Part shown: piece after piece, positions 14,017 through 19,990 of the stretch
How the letters are laid out: the number at the start of each line of letters is the position of its first letter
Numbering within the stretch: the first letter of the stretch is position 1
Position numbers and translations under genes: made by a program
Source: a virus
Virus record (IMG/VR): IMGVR_UViG_3300036398_002063
Location: 1 to 27,061 of that record
Reading direction: 5' to 3' (one strand)
DNA: 27,061 nucleotides
Notes under the pieces: model-generated
Database searches by the model: none
What the model was told of the DNA's origin: nothing
The model's input: the letters and a program-made list of their open reading frames with translations, nothing else

Positions 14017-14193
14017 ATGACTTCACTAAACACAATATGCGTTGAGCATAAGCCATTCGTCCCTGCTATCTCAGAATTTGGAGATGAGCAATTTACATTC
14101 TGCACTGAGTGCGAAAATAATATCTCTCGCTACTATGGCGATCACGATCCTGAGCGTCTACCAATGTGGACAGATTGGTATTTGACTAAATAA
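14017..14193 (+). CDS. Small CxxH/CxxC zinc-finger-like protein, plus-strand copy
   Basis: 58 residues, ATG 14017 after AAAGGAAG. C8-x2-H11 and C29-x2-C32 form a likely zinc site; the end PERLPMWTDWYLTK parallels PDRLPWWSNWSVTR in 12525-12701. First gene of a seven-gene operon and joined by TAATG to an LTSFNG-family gene, exactly as its minus-strand relative is. Confidence 0.75.
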   Translation: MTSLNTICVEHKPFVPAISEFGDEQFTFCTECENNISRYYGDHDPERLPMWTDWYLTK

Positions 14194-14369
14194 TGATAAC
14201 ACTTAAATTAACTTCGTTTAATGGTACTACTAAGGCTATGTCTTTCAGTACCCCCGCAGATGTGCGTAACTATATTGGCGCACTAAGTAATGCACTACCT
14301 AAGTCGGTAGTGTTGCAAGTATCTTGCGATACTCTTGGAATATCAGGTCACTTGAAAGGAAACAAATAA
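14193..14369 (+). CDS. Small protein of the LTSFNG family
   Basis: 58 residues, TAATG overlap at both ends. MITLKLTSFNGTTKAMSF and LQVSCDTLGISGHLKGNK make it a close paralogue of 13222-13398 and a more distant one of 12343-12528. Three copies within 2 kb show recent shuffling of small gene cassettes. Unknown function. Confidence 0.75.
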   Translation: MITLKLTSFNGTTKAMSFSTPADVRNYIGALSNALPKSVVLQVSCDTLGISGHLKGNK

Positions 14370-14503
14370 TGAACCTTGAAGAATATAAACAATTCGTAAA
14401 AAATAAGCGTGTAATGTCACGCATTGACGCTATGGCAATTCTTGAAAACGCCGCTAAGCAAAACGACCTTATCCATTCTCAAAAAGAAAGTGAGTCAAAA
14501 TAA
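14369..14503 (+). CDS. 44-residue helical protein, MNLxE family
   Basis: Starts at ATG 14369 in TAATG. MNLEEYKQFVKNKRVMSRIDAMAIL is a charged amphipathic helix; the protein at 16528-16638 begins MNLDEFKAYVKTQREASKAEAL and is a paralogue. Hydrophilic, no cysteines. Function unknown. Confidence 0.65.
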   Translation: MNLEEYKQFVKNKRVMSRIDAMAILENAAKQNDLIHSQKESESK

Positions 14504-14604
14504 TGACCTATGACGACTACTATGAAAACGAACGCATTAGCGATATCAATTCTTGCTATTGCACCAATCACTCAATTTGCACAATATGTAAGAAAGGATA
14601 CTAA
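14503..14604 (+). CDS. 33-residue cysteine-rich peptide
   Basis: TAATG overlap. An acidic start (YDDYYENER) is followed by C18-x-C20, H23 and C26-x2-C29, a compact metal-binding cluster. Too short for family assignment. Confidence 0.55.
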   Translation: MTYDDYYENERISDINSCYCTNHSICTICKKGY

Positions 14605-14607
14605 CTA

Positions 14608-14781
14608 ATGAGCATTGAACTACAAGACACATTGGCTATCTGCCGTCAAATTCGTAACAATGACCGAGATAGTGGAACACACTATCTACTAGGTTACCTA
14701 TGGGCTAACACTTCAGACAAAGAAAAAGAAAGAATCTATAAATTGTTCAAGGCAGACCTTGATGAGATTGGAGAAAAATAA
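14608..14781 (+). CDS. 57-residue helical protein
   Basis: ATG 14608, three bases after the previous stop. Helical and charged; IRNNDRDSGTHYLLGYLWANTSDKEKERIYKLF resembles the four-helix-like tails of small phage proteins. One cysteine. Function unknown; it is placed in the 14017 operon. Confidence 0.6.
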   Translation: MSIELQDTLAICRQIRNNDRDSGTHYLLGYLWANTSDKEKERIYKLFKADLDEIGEK

Positions 14782-14782
14782 T

Positions 14783-14887
14783 ATGGAATTCGTAATTGTG
14801 TGCATGCATTGTTGGAAGAATACAAAATATGATGCGTTAGATAATGTAACTGGCTTGCCGTGTAATCAATGCGGTAAAACACTATGA
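14783..14887 (+). CDS. 34-residue zinc-ribbon peptide
   Basis: ATG 14783 immediately after the previous stop. C7-x2-C10 and C27-x2-C30 within VCMHCWKNTKYD...LPCNQCGKTL is a classic zinc-ribbon knuckle pair. Its stop overlaps the next ATG (ATGA). Confidence 0.65.
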   Translation: MEFVIVCMHCWKNTKYDALDNVTGLPCNQCGKTL

Positions 14888-15003
14888 AAGGAAAAAATAA
14901 AATAGAAAAAGATATTTTTGGATTCGCAAACGCAATTGACATAGATCAATTGAGTAATGAACAAATAAAAACTTTAGAAGAAATATTTAAAGACTACAAA
15001 TAA
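14884..15003 (+). CDS. 39-residue charged helical peptide
   Basis: ATGA overlap with the previous gene. Lys/Glu/Asp-rich, ending LSNEQIKTLEEIFKDYK, probably one or two helices. Last gene of the operon and followed by a terminator hairpin. Unknown function. Confidence 0.6.
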   Translation: MKGKNKIEKDIFGFANAIDIDQLSNEQIKTLEEIFKDYK

Positions 15004-15010
15004 ATAAAAC

Positions 15011-15044
15011 AAAAGTTTGCAGAAATAAAAACTCTGCAACTTTT
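15011..15044 (+). terminator. Hairpin terminator of the 14017 operon
   Basis: AAAAGTT-t-GCAGA (15011-15023) pairs with TCTGCAACTTTT (15033-15044), leaving one bulged T. The arms run A-to-T, so it can act in both directions. Confidence 0.7.
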
Positions 15045-15071
15045 GGCCCGGCGCACTCGGGCGTGTCGTGA

Positions 15072-15087
15072 TGTGTTTAAGATCACA
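15072..15087. promoter_or_regulatory. CRP/GlxR-like palindrome 5
   Basis: TGTGT-ttaaga-TCACA, one mismatch, followed by CCAGAATT and preceded by GGCGTGTCG. Centre about 74 bases before the predicted start of the 15119-15147 promoter. Confidence 0.6.
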
Positions 15088-15118
15088 CAAATACTTTCCA
15101 GAATTACGGCGTGTCGAT

Positions 15119-15147
15119 TTGACTTTTTGGACTTTGTATGCTAGTAT
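15119..15147 (+). promoter_or_regulatory. First of two tandem promoters before 15292
   Basis: TTGACT (15119-15124), 17 bases, TAGTAT (15142-15147). It is a copy of the minus-strand promoter at 12738-12766. It would give a leader of about 140 bases containing the second promoter, so it may also make a short RNA. Confidence 0.65.
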
Positions 15148-15181
15148 TAATACATAACAATTAAATAAGTAAACAAGTCAG

Positions 15182-15197
15182 TGTGATAAAAGTCACA
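15182..15197. promoter_or_regulatory. CRP/GlxR-like palindrome 6 (perfect)
   Basis: TGTGA-taaaag-TCACA. It lies between the two tandem promoters: downstream of the first, where it could block, and about 74 bases before the second's start, where it could activate. Confidence 0.65.
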
Positions 15198-15208
15198 AAG
15201 AATATGTC

Positions 15209-15226
15209 CTAAATGTCCGAATTTGG
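15209..15226 (+). repeat. TGTCCG box
   Basis: CTAAATGTCCGAATTTGG, three bases before the -35 box of the next promoter. Confidence 0.45.
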
Positions 15227-15228
15227 AT

Positions 15229-15257
15229 TTGATAATGTCAGTCAAATTTGGTATACT
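15229..15257 (+). promoter_or_regulatory. TGTCAG-class promoter of the 15292 operon
   Basis: TTGATA (15229-15234), 17 bases, TATACT (15252-15257), with TGTCAG (15236-15241) ending 10 bases before the -10 box. Both a recognisable -35 and the TGTCAG element are present. Confidence 0.75.
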
Positions 15258-15291
15258 TAGAATATCAACAAAAAGAAAAGAAGGTGACAAT

Positions 15292-15495
15292 ATGTCAGCC
15301 AATGTATACTCAGTCCAGTCCTTACTAGTAGGAAAAACTTATCGCTCTCGCACTATTGAGGGAACTATCCTAAGTGCAGAGCCTCACCCTAAAGCCGTAT
15401 GGTATGAGGGTTGCGATTCTTACCTTGTAGAGATTCAGCCTACAAATCGTATCTCCACTACTTACCGCACCGTTGCGGTTAAGGTAGGTGAGTAA
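15292..15495 (+). CDS. Small beta-barrel-like protein
   Basis: 67 residues from ATG 15292, ribosome site GAAGGTG; a longer frame from 15223 would start upstream of the -10 box and is excluded. VQSLLVGKTYRSRTIEGTIL and later DSYLVEIQ... are alternating strands like a small SH3/KOW-type barrel. The proteins at 18926-19096 and 19190-19351 have the same outline ([VI]GD-x(2)-T...VTG-x-I). It may bind nucleic acid or protein. First gene of a six-gene operon. Confidence 0.65.
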   Translation: MSANVYSVQSLLVGKTYRSRTIEGTILSAEPHPKAVWYEGCDSYLVEIQPTNRISTTYRTVAVKVGE

Positions 15496-15497
15496 TA

Positions 15498-15641
15498 ATG
15501 GGAAATATTTTAGATGAATTGCAAAATATATTCTTATGCGATAATTGCGATACTCTCGCCATCGTGTCAGTAGTAAATGATACAATAAATATAGAACAAT
15601 GCGAATGCGTTGCCCTATTCACCACCCAAGAAAATAACTAA
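15498..15641 (+). CDS. 47-residue zinc-ribbon-like protein
   Basis: ATG two bases after the previous stop. C14-x2-C17 and C35-x-C37 flank two beta strands (LAIVSVVNDTI), consistent with one bound zinc ion. Acidic N-terminus. Function unknown. Confidence 0.6.
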   Translation: MGNILDELQNIFLCDNCDTLAIVSVVNDTINIEQCECVALFTTQENN

Positions 15642-15656
15642 CAAAGGACAGATAAA

Positions 15657-15863
15657 ATGGTAAAAATAAATCACTCTCTACAATTCGTAACTGAATTAGA
15701 TGAAACTCACCCAATCGGAATTCAACTACTTTCACTATCAGAAGAAATGCGTATCGCTATGCTAGAAGGAATGCTAGTAGAATTGCTAGTGCCACGAATT
15801 CAGCCAGTACTTGATGAACTAAACGCTGGAAATTCTTATGCAACGCTAAAGGTGGCAGAATAA
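15657..15863 (+). CDS. Small phage protein
   Basis: 68 residues, ATG 15657 after AAAGGAC. Leu/Glu/Met-rich helices in the middle (EMRIAMLEGMLVELLVPRIQPVLDEL) suggest a dimerising helical protein. No cysteines. TAATG overlap with the next gene. No family recognised. Confidence 0.65.
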   Translation: MVKINHSLQFVTELDETHPIGIQLLSLSEEMRIAMLEGMLVELLVPRIQPVLDELNAGNSYATLKVAE

Positions 15864-16024
15864 TGAAAGAATGTAAAGTAATTCATTGCACAAGCACAAG
15901 CCTTGTATATTCAGGCACAGACGCACTTATGCTTGGTGGGATTCGTACTGAAACATATTGCTATGACTGCGCCAATGCTTACAACCAAATCTCTGCAGAT
16001 GTAGAAAGTATGGTAAACCTATAA
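15863..16024 (+). CDS. 53-residue four-cysteine protein
   Basis: TAATG at both ends. C4, C9 and C33-x2-C36 (TYCYDC) fit a small zinc site around a beta hairpin. Unknown role. Confidence 0.6.
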   Translation: MKECKVIHCTSTSLVYSGTDALMLGGIRTETYCYDCANAYNQISADVESMVNL

Positions 16025-16200
16025 TGATGACACGTAAAGACTATGTAGCCGTTGCAGAAATTTTGAATTCATTTCAAGATTTAATTGCAGACCAATTTAC
16101 ATTTGAGGATTTGGTAATTGAATTTGCAGATTTCTTTTCTGCTGATAATCCAAATTTCAAAATGGATAAATTCACACACGCTTGTGGGTTAACACGATGA
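16024..16200 (+). CDS. Small phage protein of the TRKDYVxxAxxL type
   Basis: 58 residues; ATG 16024 or the next codon, also ATG. MTRKDYVAVAEIL, then FADFFSADNPNFKMDKFTHACG, follows a layout widespread in small phage proteins (helix, then F-x(3)-NP-x-F-x(3)-[KR]F-x(2)-A-C). The family has no known function. Both ends overlap neighbours. Confidence 0.7.
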   Translation: MMTRKDYVAVAEILNSFQDLIADQFTFEDLVIEFADFFSADNPNFKMDKFTHACGLTR

Positions 16201-16352
16201 TTCTAGATACTGGAACACTAATCGGAATAACAATTGCACTTGCTGGTTCTTTAACTGTTATGATTTTATTTTGGAAACAAAACATTGCACAACAAAAAGA
16301 AATTCGTAGGTTGCAGGTTGCGCTAAGAAGTGAACGACTAAAAAATAAATAA
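16197..16352 (+). CDS. 51-residue single-pass membrane protein
   Basis: ATGA overlap with the previous gene. Residues about 6-26 form one membrane segment (GTLIGITIALAGSLTVMILFW), followed by a basic helical tail (IAQQKEIRRLQVALRSERLKNK). It is the end of the operon and is followed by the first pseudoknot element. The topology resembles small spanin- or holin-accessory-like proteins, but nothing specific supports that. Confidence 0.6.
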   Translation: MILDTGTLIGITIALAGSLTVMILFWKQNIAQQKEIRRLQVALRSERLKNK

Positions 16353-16355
16353 AAA

Positions 16356-16386
16356 GAATCCTGAGCAAGATCTAAAACTGCTCACA
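16356..16386 (+). ncRNA. Pseudoknot element, copy 1
   Basis: First stem ATC (16358-16360)/GAT (16369-16371), loop CTGAGCAA, A-rich linker of 7, then TGCTCA (16379-16384), which pairs with TGAGCA in the loop. It begins four bases after the stop of the 15292 operon. Confidence 0.65.
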
Positions 16387-16410
16387 AAAACCCGGCGTGT
16401 CGTCCACAGG

Positions 16411-16419
16411 TTATCCACA
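16411..16419 (+). promoter_or_regulatory. DnaA box
   Basis: TTATCCACA, preceded by CCCGGCGTGTCG. A single box between operons. Confidence 0.5.
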
Positions 16420-16429
16420 GACCTTTACG

Positions 16430-16445
16430 TGTGATATTAAACACA
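16430..16445. promoter_or_regulatory. CRP/GlxR-like palindrome 7
   Basis: TGTGA-tattaa-ACACA, one mismatch, then CCCCAGAATT. Centre about 65 bases before the predicted start of the 16528 operon. Confidence 0.6.
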
Positions 16446-16466
16446 CCCCAGAATTCTATTATGGGC

Positions 16467-16495
16467 TTGTTTTTGTCAGTCACAGATGATAAGAT
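16467..16495 (+). promoter_or_regulatory. TGTCAG-class promoter of the 16528 operon
   Basis: TTGTTT (16467-16472), 17 bases, TAAGAT (16490-16495), with TGTCAG (16474-16479) ending 10 bases before the -10 box. Confidence 0.7.
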
Positions 16496-16527
16496 ATTTA
16501 TATCACTTTAAGAAAGAAGGAATATCT

Positions 16528-16638
16528 ATGAACCTAGATGAGTTTAAGGCTTACGTTAAGACCCAACGTGAAGCAAGCAAGGCAGAAGCCTTGTCAGTCC
16601 TATCCGCTAAGATTGTTGTAAAGAAAGAAGAAAACTAA
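16528..16638 (+). CDS. 36-residue helical peptide, MNLxE family
   Basis: ATG 16528 after AAGAAGGAATATCT. MNLDEFKAYVKTQREASKAE, then ALSVLSAKIV, parallels the start of 14369-14503, so it is a shorter paralogue. TAATG overlap with the next gene. First gene of a seven-gene operon. Confidence 0.6.
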   Translation: MNLDEFKAYVKTQREASKAEALSVLSAKIVVKKEEN

Positions 16639-16781
16639 TGGACACTTGTATTGATTGTAATGAGAACGCAGTAGATGTAACCGAGTTATATTGTTTTACT
16701 TGCTATCTTGACCGAGAGGCAGAGTCGCTGATAGACTATGCTAACACCCACCAATTATTTTTAACTAAGGAGAATGACTAA
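16638..16781 (+). CDS. 47-residue zinc-ribbon-like protein
   Basis: TAATG at both ends. C4-x2-C7 and C19-x2-C22 in MDTCIDCNENAVDVTELYCFTC form a clean zinc knuckle pair, followed by an acidic helix. Unknown role. Confidence 0.65.
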   Translation: MDTCIDCNENAVDVTELYCFTCYLDREAESLIDYANTHQLFLTKEND

Positions 16782-16996
16782 TGGAATACCTATACGCAGT
16801 AACTAGCACCAACGATAGTGCCACTAGCCCTAATTGGGTTGGACGCTATACCAATGCCCTTGACGCAGTTAATGTCTTTAATAGTTTTATTGACTATGGA
16901 GATGCTAACGAATACCGAACAGTTAATCTATCAGAGCCGTCAGGCAAAATGCATACAAAGACTTTTTATAGTAACGGAGAGGTCGTAGCAAAATGA
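16781..16996 (+). CDS. Small phage protein
   Basis: 71 residues, starting in TAATG. An alpha/beta outline: YAVTSTND strand, ALDAVNVFNSFIDYG helix, EYRTVNL strand, KTFYSNGEVV hairpin. No cysteines. It ends in an ATGA overlap. No family recognised. Confidence 0.65.
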   Translation: MEYLYAVTSTNDSATSPNWVGRYTNALDAVNVFNSFIDYGDANEYRTVNLSEPSGKMHTKTFYSNGEVVAK

Positions 16997-17139
16997 TAGA
17001 GGCAGAGGTAATTACTTGGAAGCCTAACTTTTTACATTCTTTTATAAAAGGAATGACTCAAGATGAGTTAGCAATATTTGACGCAGACATACAGGACGCT
17101 ATTGACGGAGTAATCGAAGATTGGGAAGGTAGAGAATAA
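16993..17139 (+). CDS. 48-residue acidic protein
   Basis: ATGA overlap at the start and TAATG at the end. Acidic with helix FDADIQDAIDGVIEDWEGRE. Possibly a protein-mimic or adaptor peptide, but nothing specific supports this. Confidence 0.6.
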   Translation: MIEAEVITWKPNFLHSFIKGMTQDELAIFDADIQDAIDGVIEDWEGRE

Positions 17140-17423
17140 TGGGATCAGTAACCGCACTAGGAATACAGGATACAGTATTGGATTTGGAAACTCAGATTCT
17201 TTATCACCTTAAGGGTAATCACTATCCTCCAGTACCCGCAGAAATGGTCGCCCCTTGTATTGAGGCTATTGACGCATACTATGATGAGGACTATGACCGA
17301 ATGATTGATATGCCAAAGGTTGGTGACTTTCAGATTCTATATCGTGGCTCAACGCAAGCACCTGCAAGGGCTATCGTAGACCAACACCACCTATCATTCT
17401 GGCTACCCGATTGGGAGGACTAG
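17139..17423 (+). CDS. 94-residue acidic phage protein
   Basis: Starts in TAATG. Helical N-terminus (TVLDLETQILYHLKG), then acidic YYDEDYDRMIDMPKVGDFQILYRGS and a C-terminal strand-rich LSFWLPDWED. One cysteine. No family recognised; position in the operon suggests a host-takeover type gene. Confidence 0.65.
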   Translation: MGSVTALGIQDTVLDLETQILYHLKGNHYPPVPAEMVAPCIEAIDAYYDEDYDRMIDMPKVGDFQILYRGSTQAPARAIVDQHHLSFWLPDWED

Positions 17424-17425
17424 AG

Positions 17426-17512
17426 ATGATTGACACTACTATTCCACACTCAAAGTATTGCGACTGTAAAAAATGTATCGCCATGGAAGAAGAAATTTAT
17501 GGTAATGAATAA
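17426..17512 (+). CDS. 28-residue three-cysteine peptide
   Basis: ATG three bases after the previous stop, and its TAA directly precedes ATG 17513. YCDCKKC (11-17) is a metal-binding type cluster. Support is the exact fit between neighbours. Confidence 0.5.
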   Translation: MIDTTIPHSKYCDCKKCIAMEEEIYGNE

Positions 17513-17755
17513 ATGAATGCTACAATGAAAACTATGAAATTGGTATATGCAGACCTTCTAACTCCATCGCAATTAATGGAAGGTGACTTAATCAACATTG
17601 ATAATGATGTTGTAGAAGTTTTATCCGTTGTAGATGATTCATCAGGAGATAACTACACAATTACACATCGTAACGACTACGGTGAAGAAGAAGAAACCTA
17701 TTGCACATATGAAGATATGTTCAAACTTTATGTTTTTGTAGACGAAGAGGAATAG
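17513..17755 (+). CDS. 80-residue acidic beta-rich protein
   Basis: ATG directly after the previous TAA. LTPSQLMEGDLINIDNDVVEVLSVVDD looks like a small barrel in which G-D-L-I precedes paired strands, then a YTITHRNDYGEEEETY hairpin. Such GDLI barrels occur in many phage proteins of unknown function. Last gene of its operon, followed by a GGCCGGGC core. Confidence 0.65.
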   Translation: MNATMKTMKLVYADLLTPSQLMEGDLINIDNDVVEVLSVVDDSSGDNYTITHRNDYGEEEETYCTYEDMFKLYVFVDEEE

Positions 17756-17768
17756 GTGGGCCGGGCTT

Positions 17769-17784
17769 TGTGATATTGATCACA
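17769..17784. promoter_or_regulatory. CRP/GlxR-like palindrome 8 (perfect)
   Basis: TGTGA-tattga-TCACA, extending to GTGATATTGATCAC. Centre about 54 bases before the predicted leaderless start at 17831. Confidence 0.7.
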
Positions 17785-17794
17785 GCCTTACGAT

Positions 17795-17824
17795 TTGACA
17801 TTTTTAGTCTAATAATGCTAGAAT
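17795..17824 (+). promoter_or_regulatory. Promoter of the Gp88 operon
   Basis: TTGACA (17795-17800), 18 bases, TAGAAT (17819-17824), 6 nt before ATG 17831. It has a consensus -35 and lacks the TGTCAG element. Confidence 0.75.
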
Positions 17825-17830
17825 TGATTT

Positions 17831-17983
17831 ATGAGAACACGAAAAAGCCCCGAGGAATTACGCAGACTTATAGAGTTGCGCCGTTCTAATGCTGCTTCTG
17901 CCGTGCCTTCTAAAAAAGTTTATTCTCGCAAGGGCAAGCAATGTCAGTCCCTAATGCTAGAATTAAAGAAAGAAAGTGAGTAG
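17831..17983 (+). CDS. 50-residue basic protein
   Basis: ATG 17831, probably leaderless. Very basic (MRTRKSPEELRRLIELRRSN... KKVYSRKGKQ), consistent with nucleic-acid binding or a small regulator; the first helix R-x(2)-SPEELRRLIELRR is amphipathic. It overlaps the Gp88-family gene if that starts at GTG 17976. Confidence 0.6.
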   Translation: MRTRKSPEELRRLIELRRSNAASAVPSKKVYSRKGKQCQSLMLELKKESE

Positions 17984-18710
17984 CCCAATGACCCAATTAA
18001 AAAGATCTAAAGATAGAAAGGTGGCTAACCTTGTCACAAAAAATGGAAAGCAAGCCGCAATTGCCAATACCTTCGGACTCCCTGCGGGAAAGTCTTATTC
18101 CTGTCCTGGAGCGACTAGCGTCTGCGAGAGTGTTTGCTATGCTGGCAGACTTGAAAAAGTATTCCCAACGGTAAAGAAAAACTTATTGCATAACTGGGAC
18201 CTGCTTAAAGACGCAGACTACTTAACTATGCTTAATCTAATTAGTGAGATGATTGCTGAGTTCAAAATTGATTGTGAAAAGAAAGACGCACCTAAGTTAT
18301 TTCGTATCCATTGGGACGGCGACTTCTTTAACGATACCTATACCACTGCCTGGTCCGATGTAATTAAACTTAATGAAGACATTCAGTTCTGGGTTTATAC
18401 ACGTGTAAAGTCTGCAGCGATCATCCTAAAGGATATACCTAATCTCTCTCTATACTATTCTACAGATAGTGAGAATAAGACTATTGGTATTGGGCTCAAG
18501 ACTGATCACGGTATTCGCCTTGCATACCTTGCCAAAAATTTTGCAATTGGCCAGGAAGATATGAAAGCGTTAACTTCAAAGCCTGGCGCTAAGTGTCCCG
18601 AAAACCTTAAAGCCATTCCACTTATATCACAAAAGGGTAGCGCTTGTGTATCTTGTTCGCTATGCGTGTATTCAAAAGCAGATATAGTATTTTCTGCTAC
18701 TAAGAAATAA
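17976..18710 (+). CDS. Gp88-family protein (actinophage gene product 88)
   Basis: 244 residues from GTG 17976; ATG 17988 is an equally good start and would remove the overlap. The N-terminal motif SCPGATSVCESVCYAG (C43, C50, C54) and the C-terminal cluster C207, C224-x2-C227-x2-C230 are the hallmarks of the Gp88 family of actinobacterial phages, with RIHWDGDFFND and WVYTRVK segments between. The seven cysteines suggest an Fe-S cluster or zinc. The biochemical role is unknown. A small basic gene is co-transcribed ahead of it. Confidence 0.85.
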   Translation: MSSPMTQLKRSKDRKVANLVTKNGKQAAIANTFGLPAGKSYSCPGATSVCESVCYAGRLEKVFPTVKKNLLHNWDLLKDADYLTMLNLISEMIAEFKIDCEKKDAPKLFRIHWDGDFFNDTYTTAWSDVIKLNEDIQFWVYTRVKSAAIILKDIPNLSLYYSTDSENKTIGIGLKTDHGIRLAYLAKNFAIGQEDMKALTSKPGAKCPENLKAIPLISQKGSACVSCSLCVYSKADIVFSATKK

Positions 18711-18716
18711 TATTTA

Positions 18717-18773
18717 ATGAATACATGGGGATGGATCCTTCTTTGGTTACTGATTTTATTTATATATCAGTGA
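18717..18773 (+). CDS. Possible 18-residue membrane peptide
   Basis: ATG 18717 opens a frame for MNTWGWILLWLLILFIYQ, a single hydrophobic helix. It starts six bases after the Gp88 stop, but with a weak ribosome site. Tentative. Confidence 0.35.
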   Translation: MNTWGWILLWLLILFIYQ

Positions 18774-18829
18774 TCTAGGAAGCCCGGCGCAAAAAAGTTT
18801 ATTTGTCAAGTTACGACACGCCTTTAAGA

Positions 18830-18845
18830 TGTGGGGTTTATCACA
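18830..18845. promoter_or_regulatory. CRP/GlxR-like palindrome 9
   Basis: TGTGG-ggttta-TCACA, one mismatch, followed by CCCAGAAT and preceded by CGACACGCC, the reverse of GGCGTGTCG. Centre about 63 bases before the predicted start. Confidence 0.55.
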
Positions 18846-18865
18846 CCCAGAATGCCCTCTAGGAT

Positions 18866-18894
18866 TTGATATTTATTAGATTTTTTGCTAAACT
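18866..18894 (+). promoter_or_regulatory. Promoter of 18926
   Basis: TTGATA (18866-18871), 17 bases, TAAACT (18889-18894). No TGTCAG element. Confidence 0.6.
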
Positions 18895-18925
18895 TAATAC
18901 ATACACCAAAACGAAAGGCAACAAA

Positions 18926-19096
18926 ATGACACTAAGCGGATACACTTACCAAATCGGTGATTTGTTCACAACAAGCAAGACAGGCGTTACTGGGCGCATT
19001 ACAAACTTTAGCCCAATCAATGCCAAACTAACTAGAGTTTCATTGCAATTAGCAAACGGCGCACACCGCTTCGCTATGGTCAAGACCTCTAAGTAA
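18926..19096 (+). CDS. Small beta-barrel-like protein
   Basis: 56 residues from ATG 18926 after AAAGGCAAC; an upstream frame from 18866 starts within the promoter and is excluded. YTYQIGDLFTTSKTGVTGRITNF is the same pattern as YKVGDTYTSQKSKVTGVISEI in 19190-19351: two adjacent monocistronic paralogues, each with its own promoter. The fold is probably a small five-stranded barrel; the role is unknown. Confidence 0.7.
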   Translation: MTLSGYTYQIGDLFTTSKTGVTGRITNFSPINAKLTRVSLQLANGAHRFAMVKTSK

Positions 19097-19114
19097 TCTC
19101 ACAATATGAGATTA
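19094..19114 (+). terminator. Hairpin after 18926
   Basis: TAATCTCA-CAATA-TGAGATTA, perfect 8-base arms that include the stop codon of the gene. No U-run follows, so it may be a terminator or an RNA-stabilising hairpin. Confidence 0.55.
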
Positions 19115-19127
19115 TTAGCAGATAGAT

Positions 19128-19156
19128 TTGTATTTCTGAGATTTTTCAGATATACT
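19128..19156 (+). promoter_or_regulatory. Promoter of 19190
   Basis: TTGTAT (19128-19133), 17 bases, TATACT (19151-19156). Confidence 0.65.
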
Positions 19157-19189
19157 AGAAATATAACCAACAACAGAAAAGGAAAAAAA

Positions 19190-19351
19190 ATGACAGTATC
19201 AACTGCACTATACAAGGTAGGCGACACCTACACATCACAAAAGTCAAAGGTAACAGGCGTTATCTCTGAAATCAAGCCAAACCCTAACGGCACAGTTCGT
19301 GTTAAGTTAGATGTAAATGGCACACCTCGCTGGACTACTTGGAAGGCGTAA
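19190..19351 (+). CDS. Small beta-barrel-like protein, paralogue of 18926
   Basis: 53 residues from ATG 19190 after AAAAGGAAAA. Alternating strands LYKVGDTYT, VTGVISEI, TVRVKLDV and a Trp/Pro end (GTPRWTTWKA). The previous gene and 15292-15495 share this outline. Function unknown. The 3' region holds AGTCGC-N9-GCGACT and CAGGA-acta-TCCTG hairpins before pseudoknot copy 2. Confidence 0.7.
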   Translation: MTVSTALYKVGDTYTSQKSKVTGVISEIKPNPNGTVRVKLDVNGTPRWTTWKA

Positions 19352-19399
19352 GCCTTTCATAGTCGCCAATGTACAGCGACTCTAAATAAGTGGCAGGAA

Positions 19400-19429
19400 C
19401 TATCCTGAGCAAGATACAAAAAGGCTCAC
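19400..19429 (+). ncRNA. Pseudoknot element, copy 2
   Basis: First stem TATC (19401-19404)/GATA (19413-19416), loop CTGAGCAA, A-rich linker, GCTCA (19424-19428) pairing with TGAGC in the loop. Its end meets the -35 position of the next promoter. Confidence 0.65.
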
Positions 19430-19456
19430 CACAATGTCAGACCTACCCCCTATAAT
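19428..19456 (+). promoter_or_regulatory. TGTCAG-class promoter of 19492
   Basis: TGTCAG (19435-19440), 10 bases, TATAAT (19451-19456). The -35 position (ACCACA) is poor. Confidence 0.7.
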
Positions 19457-19491
19457 AGAAATATCAACCACCAAAGAAAAGAGATAAAAAG

Positions 19492-19917
19492 ATGGCAACA
19501 AGAGGAAAAGCAATTAGCGTTAAAATCGCTACACCTAAAGTAATCAAGGCACTAGAAGGCGCACTTGCTAAACTAGAAGTTGATTGGACTTCACAAGAGG
19601 CAAATGAAGCAAAGTATCAGAAGGCTTATGAGAAGTGGAAAAAGGAACTTATTGACTATGCGGTAGCAAACATCAAGAAGGCAACCAACTTCCGCACTTC
19701 ATATCGTTCTTGGAACAACAACCTAAACATTGACTTTGACCTAGCAGTATCAGAAAAGGAACTGCCAACAGAGCCAACTAAGGATTTCGTAGTTCTACAC
19801 AGACACGAATATGAAAGTCAGAAAGAGGAAATTGCTAACGCAATTCGTATTCTCAAGATGACAGATGAGGAAGTTGTAAATACTTCCACATACAATGCGG
19901 TGGCTCGCTATCTCTAA
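19492..19917 (+). CDS. Phage protein of unknown function, 141 residues
   Basis: ATG 19492 after AAAGAGATAAAAAG. Long charged helices: LEGALAKLEVDWTSQEANEAKYQKAYEKWKKELIDYAV and a C-terminal helix ESQKEEIANAIRILKMTDEEVV, with an NNNLNIDFDLAVSEKE strand between. Lys/Glu-rich with no cysteines. It may dimerise by coiled coil. No family recognised. Transcribed alone from a TGTCAG-class promoter, with a long structured 3' region. Confidence 0.7.
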   Translation: MATRGKAISVKIATPKVIKALEGALAKLEVDWTSQEANEAKYQKAYEKWKKELIDYAVANIKKATNFRTSYRSWNNNLNIDFDLAVSEKELPTEPTKDFVVLHRHEYESQKEEIANAIRILKMTDEEVVNTSTYNAVARYL

Positions 19918-19960
19918 GTAATAATTGGAGGGGTTGCACACTAGGCTAGTCGCCTCTCCA

Positions 19961-19990
19961 TCACCTGAGTAAGTGTATAAACTGCTCACA
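19961..19990 (+). ncRNA. Pseudoknot element, copy 3
   Basis: First stem CAC (19962-19964)/GTG (19973-19975), loop CTGAGTAA, linker TATAAAC, TGCTCA (19983-19988). The C-to-T change in the loop still pairs by a G-U wobble. Confidence 0.6.
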
